A program made the translations under genes and the position numbers. From Saccharothrix syringae (lineage in GTDB: Bacteria; Actinomycetota; Actinomycetes; Mycobacteriales; Pseudonocardiaceae): a stretch of DNA of 64,000 nucleotides. Positions 1-8,752 of this stretch are shown one piece after another. The stretch covers positions 9,300,001 to 9,364,000 of the forward strand of contig NZ_CP034550.1 in assembly GCF_009498035.1 (NCBI RefSeq), given 5' to 3'. The notes under the pieces were generated by a model, which searched no databases, was not told the origin of the DNA, and saw only the letters and a list, made by a program, of their open reading frames with translations. The first letter of the stretch is position 1, and each line of letters starts with the position of its first letter.

Positions 1-301
1 CGACCACGCCCAGCGAGGTGGTCAGCATCAGCACCAGCAGGCCGGACGCGCTGGGCGTCTGGTCCTGCGCGGACGCCGACATCGAGTTGACCAGGTGCGC
101 GCCGAGGTAGCCGGCCCACATCGCGACCAGGATGGCCACGCCGCCCATGGTGGGCGTGCCGCGCTTGGTCTTGTGGTGCTGCGGGCCCTCCTCGCGGATC
201 TCCTGGCCGAAGCCCTGGCGGGAGAAGATCTTGATCAGGTACGGCGTCAGCATGATCGACGCGATCAGCGCGATGGCCGCCGCGATGAGGATGCTCTTCA
301 C
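1..301 (-). CDS. mraY: MraY, phospho-N-acetylmuramoyl-pentapeptide transferase (N-terminal part, cut by the window edge)
   Basis: Makes lipid I: moves phospho-MurNAc-pentapeptide from UDP onto undecaprenyl phosphate at the inner face of the membrane. Only the first 100 codons are present; the rest lies beyond base 1. The protein opens with a hydrophobic helix (about residues 3-20) and then carries HHKTKRGTPTMGG, the conserved first cytoplasmic loop of the family. GTG start at 301 overlaps the murF stop in a GTGA tetranucleotide, so translation is probably coupled to murF. The order murE-murF-mraY is that of the actinobacterial dcw cluster. Identity is firm despite the truncation. Confidence 0.95.
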   Translation of the reverse strand, partial: MKSILIAAAIALIASIMLTPYLIKIFSRQGFGQEIREEGPQHHKTKRGTPTMGGVAILVAMWAGYLGAHLVNSMSASAQDQTPSASGLLVLMLTTSLGVV

Positions 302-1767
302 TTGCTGACCGCCTCCAGGAGGGCCTCGGCAACCCGCCACAGGCCGTATGAGTTGGATGCCTTCACCAGCACGACGTCACCCGGTCGCACCTCGGCGCGC
401 AGCAGCTCCGCGGCCGCCGCCACGTCCGGCACCAGAATCGCTTCTTCGCCCCATGATCCTTCCAGGTGCGCGCCCTGGTGCATCGCGCGGGCGTCGTCGC
501 CGACCACGACCAGCTTGTTGATGTCCAGGCGGACCGCGAGCCTGCCGATCTCGTCGTGCGCGCGGACCGCGTCCGCGCCCAGCTCGGCCATCGGGCCCAG
601 CACGGCCCAGCTGCGGCGCGCCGGGGTGGTGGCGCGGGAGATGGTGGCCAGCGACTTCAGCGCCGCGCGCACCGATTCGGGGTTGGCGTTGTACGCGTCG
701 TTGATGACCGTCACGCCGTCAGGACGTTCGGAGACCGCCATGCGATGCGCGGAGACCCGCTCCGCCCGGCCGAGGGCCTCGGCCACCTGCTCCGGGGTGG
801 CGCCCAGCTCCAGCGCGATCGCGGCGGCGGTCAGGGCGTTGCCGACCTGGTGCGCGCCGTGCACGGCGAGCCGGACGCGGGCCTGCCCCTGCGGCGCGAC
901 CAGCGTGAACGAGGCGCGGGCCTGCTCGTCGAGGGCGATGTCGGTGGCGCGCACGGCCGCGTTCGGGCTCTCGCCGACCAGGACGACCCGGGCCCGGGTG
1001 CGCCCGGCCATGCCGGCCACCAGCGGGTCGTCGGCGTTGAGCACGGCCACGCCGTCGGCGGGCAGGGCCTCGACCAGCTCGCCCTTGGCCTGCGCGATGC
1101 CCTCGCGGGAGCCGAACTCGCCGACGTGGGCGCTGCCGACGTTGAGCACGGCGCCGACGCGCGGCGGGGCGACCCGGCACAGCGCGGCGATGTGCCCGCG
1201 GCCGCGGGCGCTCAGCTCCAGCACCAGGAAGCGGGTGTCCGCGGTGGCGCGCAGCGCGGTCCACGGGTGCCCCAGCTCGTTGTTGAACGACCCGGGCGGC
1301 GCGATGGTCGGGCCCAGCGGGGCCAGCACCTGCGCGATGAGGTCCTTGGTGGAGGTCTTGCCGGACGAGCCGGTCACGCCGACGACGGTCAGCCCGGTCT
1401 GCGCGGCGAGCCGGTCGGTGACGTGGCGGGCCAGCCTGGCCAGGGCGGCGAGCACGGCCGCGCCCGCGCCGTCGGTGTCGCCGGACAGCACGTAGGCGTT
1501 GCCGCCGGCAGCGGTGACCGGCGGCGCGATGACGGCGGGCGCGTCGACGGGGCGGCCCGCGAGCACGCCGGCCGCGCCCCGTGCCACGGCCTGGGCGGCG
1601 AAGTCGTGGCCGTCGACCCGTTCGCCGGGCAGGGCCAGGAACAGCCCGCCCTCGGTGACCTCGCGGGTGTCGAACTCGACGGAGCCGGTCACCACCTCGT
1701 CGCCGGTGGCGTTGTGCAGGGTGCCGCCGACGACCTCGGCGATCTCGGCCAGGCTCAGCGGGATCAC
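298..1767 (-). CDS. murF: MurF, UDP-MurNAc-tripeptide--D-Ala-D-Ala ligase
   Basis: ATP-dependent cytoplasmic ligase that adds D-Ala-D-Ala to UDP-MurNAc-tripeptide, the last step of the soluble peptidoglycan precursor. 489 aa, normal length. A MurF N-terminal uridine-nucleotide domain (about 1-110) is followed by the Mur ligase P-loop TGSSGKT (residues 132-138), the central ATPase domain with NDAYNANP, and the C-terminal substrate domain ending VLVKASNSYGLW. The GTG start at 1767 overlaps the murE stop (GTGA), which fixes it; longer in-frame reading upstream lies over murE and is spurious. Co-transcribed with murE and mraY. Confidence 0.96.
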   Translation of the reverse strand: MIPLSLAEIAEVVGGTLHNATGDEVVTGSVEFDTREVTEGGLFLALPGERVDGHDFAAQAVARGAAGVLAGRPVDAPAVIAPPVTAAGGNAYVLSGDTDGAGAAVLAALARLARHVTDRLAAQTGLTVVGVTGSSGKTSTKDLIAQVLAPLGPTIAPPGSFNNELGHPWTALRATADTRFLVLELSARGRGHIAALCRVAPPRVGAVLNVGSAHVGEFGSREGIAQAKGELVEALPADGVAVLNADDPLVAGMAGRTRARVVLVGESPNAAVRATDIALDEQARASFTLVAPQGQARVRLAVHGAHQVGNALTAAAIALELGATPEQVAEALGRAERVSAHRMAVSERPDGVTVINDAYNANPESVRAALKSLATISRATTPARRSWAVLGPMAELGADAVRAHDEIGRLAVRLDINKLVVVGDDARAMHQGAHLEGSWGEEAILVPDVAAAAELLRAEVRPGDVVLVKASNSYGLWRVAEALLEAVSK

Positions 1768-3293
1768 TGGAGAACTCCCCGGATGGCGGTGGTCAGTGCC
1801 TCGACGTCGGAGAACGGGTGGACCACACCCGCGACCTCCTGGCCGGTCTCGTGGCCCTTGCCCGCGACGACGACCACGTCGCCGGGGCGCGCGAGGGACA
1901 CGGCGTGCTCGATGGCGCGGCGGCGGTCGCCGATCTCGACGACCTCGCCCCGCTGGTCGGCGGGGACGTCCAGGGCGCCGCGCACCATGGCCTCCCGGAT
2001 CGCCGCTGGGTCCTCGCTGCGGGGGTTGTCGTCGGTCACGACCAGCACGTCGCTGCGCCGGGCGGCCTCTTGGCCCATCAGCGGGCGCTTGGCGGTGTCG
2101 CGGTCGCCGCCGCAGCCCAGCACGGTGATGACGCGGCCGGTGGCGCGGGCCCGCACGGCCCGGAGCGCCAGCGCGACGGCGGCGGGCTTGTGGGAGTAGT
2201 CGACCACGGCGGTGAAGTCCTGGCCCTCGTCCACGCGCTGCATCCGGCCCGGCACCCGGACCTCGCGCAGGCCGGTGCGGACGGCGTCGAGCGGGACGCC
2301 CCTGGCGTGCAGGCAGGCGATGGCCAGCAGGGCGTTGGCCACGTTGAAGTCGCCGGGCAGGCCCAGTTCGACGTCGAGCCGGGCGCCGCCGGGGCCGTGC
2401 GCGGTGAAGGACTGCTCGCCGGTGGCGGTGACGGTGGGGTCCGACGCGGTCCAGTCGGCGTCGCGGGTGGTGGCGACCGTGACGGTGCTGTCCTTGACCA
2501 GCCGCGGCCCCCACTCGCCGTCGACGCACACCACCTCCAGCCGGGCCCGGCCGTCGAACAGGCGGGCCTTGGTCTGGAAGTAGTCCTCCATGTCCGGGTG
2601 GAAGTCCAGGTGGTCCTGGGAGAGGTTGGTGAACGCGCCGACCGCGAAGCCGACGCCGCCGACGCGCCCGAGGCCCAGGGCGTGGCTGGAGACCTCCATG
2701 GTGACGTCGGTGGTGCCGCGCTCGTGCATGACGGCCAGCAGGGCCTGGAGGTCGGGCGCCTCGGGCGTGGTGAGCGCGCTGTCGAGCCGGTCGGTGCCGA
2801 TGCGGGTCTCGACCGTGCCGATCAGGCCGGTGGCGCGACCGGCGGCCCGCAGCGCCGACTCGATCATGTAGGTGGTGGTGGTCTTGCCGGACGTGCCGGT
2901 CACGCCCCAGACGTCCAGCCGCGCGGACGGGTCGCCGTAGACGCGCGAGGCCAGCACCCCCAGCACCGCGCGCGGGTCGGGGTGCACCAGCACCGGCACG
3001 TCGCGCACCTTGGCCGCGCCGGCCGCGTCGGTCAGCACCGCGACCGCACCGCCCGCCACGGCCTGGTCGGCGAAGTCGGCGCCGTGCGCCCGGGTCCCGG
3101 GCAGGGCGGCGAACAGGTCGCCCGCGCGCACGTGCTGGGCGCGCAGCGTGGCGCCGGTGACCTGGACGTGCGCCCGGTCGGGAGCGGTCAGGTGGGCGCC
3201 GACGGCCGCGGCGAGCTCGGCCACGGCAACGGGGTGGGTGCGGGAAGGGCGAGGCGGGGCGGTCGCGACCTTGCCCTCTAGCTTGGCAGGCAC
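1764..3293 (-). CDS. murE: MurE, UDP-MurNAc-L-Ala-D-Glu--meso-DAP ligase
   Basis: Adds the third stem-peptide residue. 509 aa from the chosen start. The P-loop TGTSGKTTT covers residues 132-140; DNPR at about 422-425 is the meso-diaminopimelate specificity signature, so the wall is expected to be DAP-type. I chose GTG at 3293 because TAGCCT lies exactly 7 nt upstream, the leaderless arrangement repeated throughout this window; a GTG at 3341 would give 16 more residues of poor character and no better ribosome site. The gene therefore seems to have its own promoter, independent of pbpB, from which it is separated by a repeat array and an insertion sequence. Confidence 0.94.
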   Translation of the reverse strand: MPAKLEGKVATAPPRPSRTHPVAVAELAAAVGAHLTAPDRAHVQVTGATLRAQHVRAGDLFAALPGTRAHGADFADQAVAGGAVAVLTDAAGAAKVRDVPVLVHPDPRAVLGVLASRVYGDPSARLDVWGVTGTSGKTTTTYMIESALRAAGRATGLIGTVETRIGTDRLDSALTTPEAPDLQALLAVMHERGTTDVTMEVSSHALGLGRVGGVGFAVGAFTNLSQDHLDFHPDMEDYFQTKARLFDGRARLEVVCVDGEWGPRLVKDSTVTVATTRDADWTASDPTVTATGEQSFTAHGPGGARLDVELGLPGDFNVANALLAIACLHARGVPLDAVRTGLREVRVPGRMQRVDEGQDFTAVVDYSHKPAAVALALRAVRARATGRVITVLGCGGDRDTAKRPLMGQEAARRSDVLVVTDDNPRSEDPAAIREAMVRGALDVPADQRGEVVEIGDRRRAIEHAVSLARPGDVVVVAGKGHETGQEVAGVVHPFSDVEALTTAIRGVLQ

Positions 3294-3300
3294 GCGCGGA

Positions 3301-3306
3301 AGGCTA
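3301..3306 (-). promoter_or_regulatory. -10 element of a leaderless murE promoter
   Basis: TAGCCT on the minus strand, 7 nt before the murE GTG, with no Shine-Dalgarno sequence. No convincing -35 hexamer is seen. It would let murE-murF-mraY be transcribed although repeats and an IS lie between them and the upstream part of the dcw cluster. Confidence 0.5.
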
Positions 3307-3362
3307 CCGGCGCACGCAGAGTGGTCGTCCGGCACGTCCACTCCGGACCCGCCCCACCCCGC

Positions 3363-3561
3363 GAGTCATGCACTCAACACCCGCGTGTCATGCATCCAGC
3401 CCCCGCGTGTCATGCGCTCAAGCCGGGCGAGTCGTGCACTCGGTACCGGTGAGTTCGACGTTCAGCCGGTTCGTGCCGCAGGGCTGAATGTCGAACTCGG
3501 GAGGTCTGAGCGCATGACACGCCGGGTCTGAATGCATGACACGCCGGGTCTGAGCGCATGA
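3363..3561. repeat. Array of 22-bp units around a central palindrome (locus 1)
   Basis: Four 22-bp units run forward from 3363 (3363, 3385, 3407, 3429), each beginning GAGTC or GTGTC and mostly continuing ATGC. A central inverted repeat follows: GAGTTCGACGTTCAGCC at 3451-3467 against the complement of 3482-3498, one mismatch in 17. Then units run in the opposite orientation (3499-3520, 3521-3542, and one cut at 3561), ending GCATGACAC. The last unit is interrupted by the left end of the IS. Unit-like sequence (GAGGACTC then GCGCGGGTT) resumes just right of the IS. The same family occurs near 36.8 kb and 42.6 kb. Confidence 0.85.
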
Positions 3562-3613
3562 GCGTTATTCAGAACTGCTGGCTGGGGTGGCCGGTGGTGA
3601 TGCCTGGGCTGAC

Positions 3614-3688
3614 AGCGCAACAGCCCTGCCCGGATAGGGTCGGTTTCCTCTCACAGAAGCACGACCACCAGGACAGGGCTGTTGCGCT
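3614..3688 (+). promoter_or_regulatory. Inverted repeat that buries the transposase start codon
   Basis: A perfect 15-bp inverted repeat: AGCGCAACAGCCCTG at 3614-3628 pairs with 3674-3688. The presumed TTG start codon (3682-3684) lies in the second arm. An mRNA started outside the element would contain both arms and hide the start; one started between the arms would not. This is the logic known from IS10 and IS50 for blocking read-through expression; its use here is inferred. Confidence 0.6.
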
Positions 3689-4491
3689 ACCACTCTACGA
3701 CCGGGCTGTCCCCTGCCCAGCTGCGGGAGCTGACCACCCGGATCCGCCAGGTCGTCCCCGATCCCGACCTGCGACGGGGACGACCGCCCGCGCTCAGCCT
3801 GCACCGTTGTGTGCTGCTCACGCTGGTGCTGCTGCGCCACAACCTGTCCCAGACCCTCGCGGCCGACCTGTTCGGCGTCTCCCAACCCACCGTCTCCCGG
3901 ATCTTCCGTCGCTTCACGCCCCTGATCGGCCAGGTCCTCTGTCTGCACACCCCGCGCCTGCCCGACCTGCCGGCCCGCCTGACCACGGTGCTGGTCGACG
4001 GCACCCTGATCCCCACCGGCACACGCGCCCACCCCGACCCGCACCCCACCGACGCGCCACGGCGCGGCCCGCACCCCAACCACAACGGCAAACACCGCAA
4101 ACAAGGACTCTCGATCCAGGTCCTGACCGACCGGCGAGGCCGACTGCTCGCCGTCCTCCCACCCCTGCCCGGCCGCACCCACGACAGCCGCGCCTACCGC
4201 CTCTCCGGCCTGGCCGACCTGCTGGCCACCACCGTCGTGATCGGCGATCTGGGCTACCAGGGCACCGGCGTGACCACCCCACGCCGCAAACGCCCCGGCC
4301 ACACCCGCCACACCCCCACAGACCAGGCATGGAACACCCTGCTCGCCCGGCACCGGTGGCCCGTCGAACGCGCCATCGCCCACCTGAAGAACTGGAAAAT
4401 CCTCGCCACCGGCTACCGCGCCCGCCTGGCCGAACTCCCCACCATCATCCGCATCGTCACCAACCTCGAGCACTACCGCCTGAGCCGATGA
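3682..4491 (+). CDS. IS5-family DDE transposase
   Basis: 269 aa, full length for the group with a helix-turn-helix plus DDE_Tnp_4 endonuclease domain. The HTH is at about residues 45-77 (LFGVSQPTVSRIF). The catalytic acids are D106 (VDGTLI), D189 (IGDLGYQG) and E229 (VERAIAHLKNW). Start TTG at 3682 gives RYHSTTGLSPAQL, the usual N-terminus of these proteins; no earlier ATG/GTG fits better. Codon use is as GC-rich as the host, so the element has long resided in high-GC actinobacteria. Confidence 0.92.
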   Translation: MRYHSTTGLSPAQLRELTTRIRQVVPDPDLRRGRPPALSLHRCVLLTLVLLRHNLSQTLAADLFGVSQPTVSRIFRRFTPLIGQVLCLHTPRLPDLPARLTTVLVDGTLIPTGTRAHPDPHPTDAPRRGPHPNHNGKHRKQGLSIQVLTDRRGRLLAVLPPLPGRTHDSRAYRLSGLADLLATTVVIGDLGYQGTGVTTPRRKRPGHTRHTPTDQAWNTLLARHRWPVERAIAHLKNWKILATGYRARLAELPTIIRIVTNLEHYRLSR

Positions 4492-4522
4492 CTTCTGAAT
4501 AACGCTCGAGGACTCGCGCGGG

Positions 4523-6424
4523 TTAGTTGGAGGTGAGGATCAGGGGGGTGAAGGGGGTTTGGTCGGCGGACATGGGGACCTGGAAGCGTTGGGCCAGGTA
4601 GGAGGCGATGTCGTGGAAGAGGGGGGCCGCGGTCATGCCGCCCTTGGTGGGGCGGTCGAGCATGATGCCCACCACGAAGCGCGGGTTGTCGGCGGGGAAG
4701 ATGCCCGCGAAGGTGATCCAGTGGTCGGAGTAGGAGTAGCAGCTGCACTTGGGGTCGACCTGCTGCGCCGTGCCGGTCTTGCCGCTGACCTGGTAGCCCG
4801 GCAGCGCGGCCTGCCAGCCCGTCCCGCTCTGCTGCTGCGGCGCCTTCTGCACCACGGCCCGGAACATGTCGCGCACGGTCTTGGCCGTCTGCGGTGAGAC
4901 CACCTGCACGCTCTCCGGCCGCGGCGTCTCCTTGCGGGTGCCGTCGGCCGACACCTCGGCCCGGATGACCCTCGGCGGGATGCGCACGCCGTCGTTGGCG
5001 ATGGCCTGGTACATGCCGGTCATCTGCAACAGCGTCATGCTCAGGCCCTGGCCGATCGGCAGGTTGCCGAACGTCGAGCCGGACCACTGGTTGCGCGGCG
5101 GCACGTAGCCGGGCTCCTCGCCGGGCAGCCCCGACTGCGTGCGCTTGCCCAGGCCGAACTTGCGCAGCATGTCCGAGAACCGGTCCGGCCCCACCTGCTG
5201 GGCGGTCATCAGGGTGCCGACGTTGGACGACTTGGCGAACACGCCGGTGAAGGTCATGTCCAGCACCTCGTGCTCGGTGGCGTCCTTGATCAACCGGTCC
5301 GCGACCTTGATCCGGTCGTCGACCTGGAGCACGCTGTCCGGCTGGTAGATCCCGTCCTCGATGGCCGCCGCCGCGGTCACCACCTTGTTCACCGACCCGG
5401 GCTCGAACACCGACGAGACCGCGACGTTCCGCATCTGCTCCTCGGTGGCCTTGCCGAAGTCGTTCGGGTCGAACGTCTTGTCGTTGGCCATCGCCAGGAC
5501 CTCGCCGGTCCGGCTGTCCAGCACCACCGCGGAACCGGTGCGCGCGCCCGTGTCCTGCGTGTACCGGGTGACCATGCGCTGCAACGCGTACTGCGTGTCC
5601 ACGTCCAGCGTCAGCTCCAGGCTCTTGCCGGGCGTGGCCGCGGCCAGCTCGCGCGAGCGGTCCGGGCCGGGGATGACCACGTCGTCGTTGCCCTGCATGG
5701 TGTCGACGATGCGCCGCCCGTTCTTGCCGGCCAGCAGGTTGTCCTGCGAGTTCTCCAACCCCATCAGGCCGTGCGTGGCGGGCGGCTCCTCGTTCTTGCG
5801 CCAGTTCGCCGCGCCGATGATGTTCGACGCCAGGTCGCCGTTGGGGTACACGCGCACCGCCCGGTACTCCGAGCCGATGTCGTCGTACTTGTCGGTGATG
5901 ACCGCGGCCTTGGCGGGCTCGACGTTGTCCACCAGCTCCACGTAGGTGGTGTCGCGGGACAGCTTGGCGAAGACGGTGTCGCGGTCGGTCTTCTGACCGC
6001 CGACCTCCTTGCCCAGCGTCTGCTCGACGAACGCGGCGATGTCGGCGATGCGCTGCTCGAAGCTGCCGATCTTCGGGTTGTCCTCCATCGCCTTGGCCCA
6101 GTTCGAGCGCATGATCCGCGGCACGGCGTACAGGGCGCGCGCCTCGACGCTGAACGCGAGCTGGTTGCCGTTGCGGTCCAGGATCGAGCCGCGCTCGGCC
6201 GGGATGTCGATGGGCGTGGCGCGCTGCTGCTCGGCCTGCGCGGACAGCGCCTCGGCCTGGAAGCCCTGCACCTGCACCAGCTTCACGCCCGCCGCGAGCA
6301 GCGCGCCGACCAGCAGCAGCCGGCCGACCGCCAGGCGCACCCGGCTGTTGCCCCGCCGCTTGGGTGCCGCACCGCGCACGGACAACGGGCGTCGTGCGGG
6401 TCTGCCCCGGCTGGGCCCCGGCAT
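4523..6424 (-). CDS. pbpB: PbpB (FtsI/PBP3-type), septal class B penicillin-binding protein
   Basis: Transpeptidase that cross-links septal peptidoglycan as partner of FtsW. 633 aa. Basic cytoplasmic tail, one membrane anchor (about residues 33-52), PBP dimerisation domain with RGSILDRNG, then the transpeptidase domain with all three motifs: S344-V-N-K (after FEPG), S399-S-N and K549-T-G. ATG start at 6424 shares one base with the ftsL stop (TGATG), which fixes it. Downstream, the insertion sequence and repeat array separate it from murE, so read-through into murE is doubtful. Confidence 0.96.
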   Translation of the reverse strand: MPGPSRGRPARRPLSVRGAAPKRRGNSRVRLAVGRLLLVGALLAAGVKLVQVQGFQAEALSAQAEQQRATPIDIPAERGSILDRNGNQLAFSVEARALYAVPRIMRSNWAKAMEDNPKIGSFEQRIADIAAFVEQTLGKEVGGQKTDRDTVFAKLSRDTTYVELVDNVEPAKAAVITDKYDDIGSEYRAVRVYPNGDLASNIIGAANWRKNEEPPATHGLMGLENSQDNLLAGKNGRRIVDTMQGNDDVVIPGPDRSRELAAATPGKSLELTLDVDTQYALQRMVTRYTQDTGARTGSAVVLDSRTGEVLAMANDKTFDPNDFGKATEEQMRNVAVSSVFEPGSVNKVVTAAAAIEDGIYQPDSVLQVDDRIKVADRLIKDATEHEVLDMTFTGVFAKSSNVGTLMTAQQVGPDRFSDMLRKFGLGKRTQSGLPGEEPGYVPPRNQWSGSTFGNLPIGQGLSMTLLQMTGMYQAIANDGVRIPPRVIRAEVSADGTRKETPRPESVQVVSPQTAKTVRDMFRAVVQKAPQQQSGTGWQAALPGYQVSGKTGTAQQVDPKCSCYSYSDHWITFAGIFPADNPRFVVGIMLDRPTKGGMTAAPLFHDIASYLAQRFQVPMSADQTPFTPLILTSN

Positions 6425-7071
6425 CACTGACCTCCTGGTACCGACTGCTCCGTCTGCTGCCCCGAGGCGGGCGGCTGCCCCGAAGTGGGCTGCTGGCCCG
6501 ACGCGGGCGGGGTGGTCGTCTGCTGCGCCGCGGTCGTGGTGGGCGGCGCGGACGAGGTGCTGGGCGGCGGGGGCGGCTCGACCGCCGACGGCGTGCCGTG
6601 CACCTCCACCGTGCCGTCCGGCAGTTGGCGCAGCCACGCCGGGTCGCCGGCGGGCAGCATCCCGAGCTTCGCCGCGGCCGCGGCCAGCTCCAGCGGCGAC
6701 TCCGCCATGGCCACCTCGCGCCGCAGCTGCTCGACCTGCCGCGCCAGCCTGGTCTCCTCGGCCCGCGCGTCCTGGAGCCGGTAGGAGTCCGCGGTCGCCT
6801 GGGTGGACAGCCACATGATCGCCGCGATGCCCACGCCGAGCACGACCATCACCATCACCACGAACGGCGCCTTGGGCGCGGGCGCGGACTGCCGCGTCAC
6901 CGCCGGCCCGCGCCGGGGCGAGGTGCGCTGCGCCCGCCGCGCGTAGGCCCGCTCGACGGCCGCCGAGCGGCGCCGCTCCGGCGGCACCGCGCGCAGCGCG
7001 CGTTCCCGCGGCTTCGCGGACCTGCCCGGCTTCGGCGACGCGCCGCCGCCGGTTCGTGCCGGCGCGGTCAC
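6424..7071 (-). CDS. ftsL: FtsL-like septum protein
   Basis: Small bitopic division protein. 215 aa: Arg/Pro-rich cytoplasmic N-terminus (1-67), one membrane helix (about 68-90, [20 protein letters not shown]), a short coiled coil ([20 protein letters not shown]) and a long periplasmic tail rich in Pro, Thr, Ser and Gln. By family knowledge FtsL bridges FtsQ-DivIC to the FtsW-PBP3 pair. The GTG start overlaps the rsmH stop (GTGA). The low-complexity tail of about 70 residues is longer than in enteric FtsL; such tails occur in actinobacteria. Identification rests on topology and position more than sequence motifs. Confidence 0.85.
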   Translation of the reverse strand: MTAPARTGGGASPKPGRSAKPRERALRAVPPERRRSAAVERAYARRAQRTSPRRGPAVTRQSAPAPKAPFVVMVMVVLGVGIAAIMWLSTQATADSYRLQDARAEETRLARQVEQLRREVAMAESPLELAAAAAKLGMLPAGDPAWLRQLPDGTVEVHGTPSAVEPPPPPSTSSAPPTTTAAQQTTTPPASGQQPTSGQPPASGQQTEQSVPGGQ

Positions 7072-8015
7072 GTCGCCTCCCGGATGCGTTCCGCCGCCCG
7101 CAGCCGGACCGGGGCGGACCTGGGGTTCTCCTCGACCTCCCGCTCGGTCGCCTGCTCGGCGCCGCGCGTCACCAGCCGCAGCTCCGGTCCGTGACCGGGC
7201 AGCTCGACCGGCAGGTCCTGGGGTGTCCTCGAGGCGGCCAGCGCGGCGAACGCGCGCTTGACCATCCGGTCCTCCAGGGACTGGTAGGACTCCACCACGA
7301 TGCGGCCGCCGACGGCCAGCACCGACAGCGCCGCGGGCAGCGCGCGCCGCAGCGACTCCAGCTCCTCGTTGACCTCGATGCGCAGCGCCTGGAACGTCCG
7401 CTTGGCCGGGTGGCCGCCGGTGCGCCGGGTCGCCGCGGGCACCACCGCGTACAGCAGCTCGACCAGCCGCCCGCTGGTGGTGAACGGCTCGCGCGCCCGC
7501 TCCCGCACCACGGCCGAGGCGATCTTGCGGGCGAACCGCTCCTCGCCGTAGTCGCGCAGGATCCGGGCCAGGTCGTCGGCGGAGTAGGTGTTGAGCACGT
7601 CGGCCGCGGTCGGCCCGGTGCCCGCGCTCATCCGCATGTCCAGCGGCGCGTCCTTGGCGTAGGCGAACCCGCGCTCCTGCGCGTCGAGCTGGAGGGAGGA
7701 CACGCCGAGGTCCATCAGGATGCCGTCGACCCTGGCGCCGCCGACCGCCTCGGCGATGCCGTCGTAGGTGGTCTGCACGAACGTCACCCGGTCGCCGAAG
7801 GGCGCCAGCCGCCGCCTGGACAGCTCGATGGCCTGCGGGTCGCGGTCCAGGCCGATCAGCCGCACCCGCGGGTGGGCGCGCAGGACCGCCTCGGAGTGCC
7901 CGCCCAGGCCGAGCGTGCAGTCGACGAACAGCGCGTCCCGGTCGGCCAGCGCGGGGGCCAGCAGGTCGAGGACGCGGTCGAGCAGCACAGGCACGTGCCG
8001 CGCCCGCTCCACCAC
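7068..8015 (-). CDS. rsmH: RsmH (MraW), 16S rRNA C1402 N4-methyltransferase
   Basis: SAM-dependent enzyme that methylates N4 of C1402 in the ribosomal P site. 315 aa, usual length. Opens with [13 protein letters not shown], then the SAM-binding motif [14 protein letters not shown] (about 32-45), GLDRDPQAI, and the family signature [22 protein letters not shown] ribosome site precedes the GTG start at 8015. It sits between mraZ and ftsL as in most dcw clusters, and its stop overlaps the ftsL start. Confidence 0.97.
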   Translation of the reverse strand: MVERARHVPVLLDRVLDLLAPALADRDALFVDCTLGLGGHSEAVLRAHPRVRLIGLDRDPQAIELSRRRLAPFGDRVTFVQTTYDGIAEAVGGARVDGILMDLGVSSLQLDAQERGFAYAKDAPLDMRMSAGTGPTAADVLNTYSADDLARILRDYGEERFARKIASAVVRERAREPFTTSGRLVELLYAVVPAATRRTGGHPAKRTFQALRIEVNEELESLRRALPAALSVLAVGGRIVVESYQSLEDRMVKRAFAALAASRTPQDLPVELPGHGPELRLVTRGAEQATEREVEENPRSAPVRLRAAERIREAT

Positions 8016-8218
8016 GAACCCTCCCTGGATCGGTCCCCCTCCTCACGTCAAGCCAAGACGAAAATTCGGGTGCAGTCAGGTCCCCGCCCGCCCGTCGGAC
8101 CTGGCGCCGGGGAAGGTGCGCCAGGGCCGAAAGCCGAGCGGACCGAGGCCAAACGGCACCCGAAACCTCGAACGAACGACCGTGCTGAAACCACAGCCGG
8201 GCTGAACCCGCAACCGGG

Positions 8219-8650
8219 CTAGAACAGCCCCGGGAACACCTCCTCGCGCGTCTCCGCGTACCGCTGCTCGTGCTCGTCCATGTAGCGCTGCCATGCCTGG
8301 GCGTCCCAGATCTCCAGCCGGTTGATCGCGCCGATGACCACGCACTCCTTGGTCAGCCCCGCGTACCGGCGCAGCTCCGGGGCGATCAGGACCCGGCCCT
8401 GGCCGTCCGGCCGCTGCTCGTCGGTCCCGGAGAACAGGTAGCGCTGGTAGGCGCGGACCGCCTCGTTGGTGAACGGAGCCTCCGCCACCTTGCGCGCCAT
8501 CTGCTCGAACTCGGCCCGGGGGAACACGTAGAGGCAGTGGTCCTGGCCCTTGGTGACCATCAGACCCCCCGCTAGCGCGTCCCGGTACTTGGCAGGCAGC
8601 GTCAGCCGGCCCTTGTCGTCCAGCCTCGGGTGGTGCGTGCCCAGGAACAC
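8219..8650 (-). CDS. mraZ: MraZ, transcriptional regulator of the dcw cluster
   Basis: DNA-binding protein of the AbrB-like double-barrel fold that controls its own operon. 143 aa with the two family repeats, each marked Dxx[12 protein letters not shown] (10-19) and [10 protein letters not shown] (81-90). GTG start at 8650 chosen for the GGGAGG site and the typical opening [14 protein letters not shown]; longer in-frame reading upstream runs through the promoter. About 200 bp separate it from rsmH. Its probable operator lies 60-84 bp upstream. Confidence 0.97.
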   Translation of the reverse strand: MFLGTHHPRLDDKGRLTLPAKYRDALAGGLMVTKGQDHCLYVFPRAEFEQMARKVAEAPFTNEAVRAYQRYLFSGTDEQRPDGQGRVLIAPELRRYAGLTKECVVIGAINRLEIWDAQAWQRYMDEHEQRYAETREEVFPGLF

Positions 8651-8709
8651 GGCGACCCACCTCCCGGTGCCGGAACGCATGTCCGAACCGGCGGCGGGGC
8701 CCCCGTCTG

Positions 8710-8752
8710 CCCCACCGGCCGCCACAGTACCCCACTTTTCACCACAGTCAAC
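8710..8752 (-). promoter_or_regulatory. mraZ promoter with three overlapping MraZ boxes
   Basis: On the minus strand: -35 TTGACT (8747-8752), 16-bp spacer, -10 TACTGT (8724-8729). Three pentamers TGGGG (8730-8734), TGGCG (8720-8724), TGGGG (8710-8714) repeat every 10 bp, matching the TGGGN-N5 arrays known to bind MraZ. The -10 hexamer falls between the first two boxes, so MraZ bound there should block RNA polymerase. Both pattern and position are read directly; repression is inferred from the family. Confidence 0.8.

Larger units (their letters stand above)
3560..4507 (+). mobile_element. IS5-family insertion sequence inside the dcw cluster
   Basis: 948-bp element bounded by perfect 15-bp inverted repeats GAGCGTTATTCAGAA (3560-3574 and, reversed, 4493-4507). 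It holds one intact transposase gene reading plus, against the surrounding cell-wall genes. I see no clear target-site duplication, partly because the element sits in repetitive DNA. Intact ends and reading frame suggest a fairly recent arrival. It lies between pbpB and murE and interrupts a 22-bp repeat unit, not a gene. Confidence 0.88.

Noticed and set aside
95..3281. Long plus-strand ORFs opposite murF and murE
   Set aside because: Frames on the opposite strand stay open because of high GC; they lack known motifs, ribosome sites and fit with neighbours, while the minus strand encodes clear Mur ligases.
3363..3561. CRISPR array
   Set aside because: Units are 22 bp without separate spacers, orientation flips around a palindrome, and no cas genes are present.
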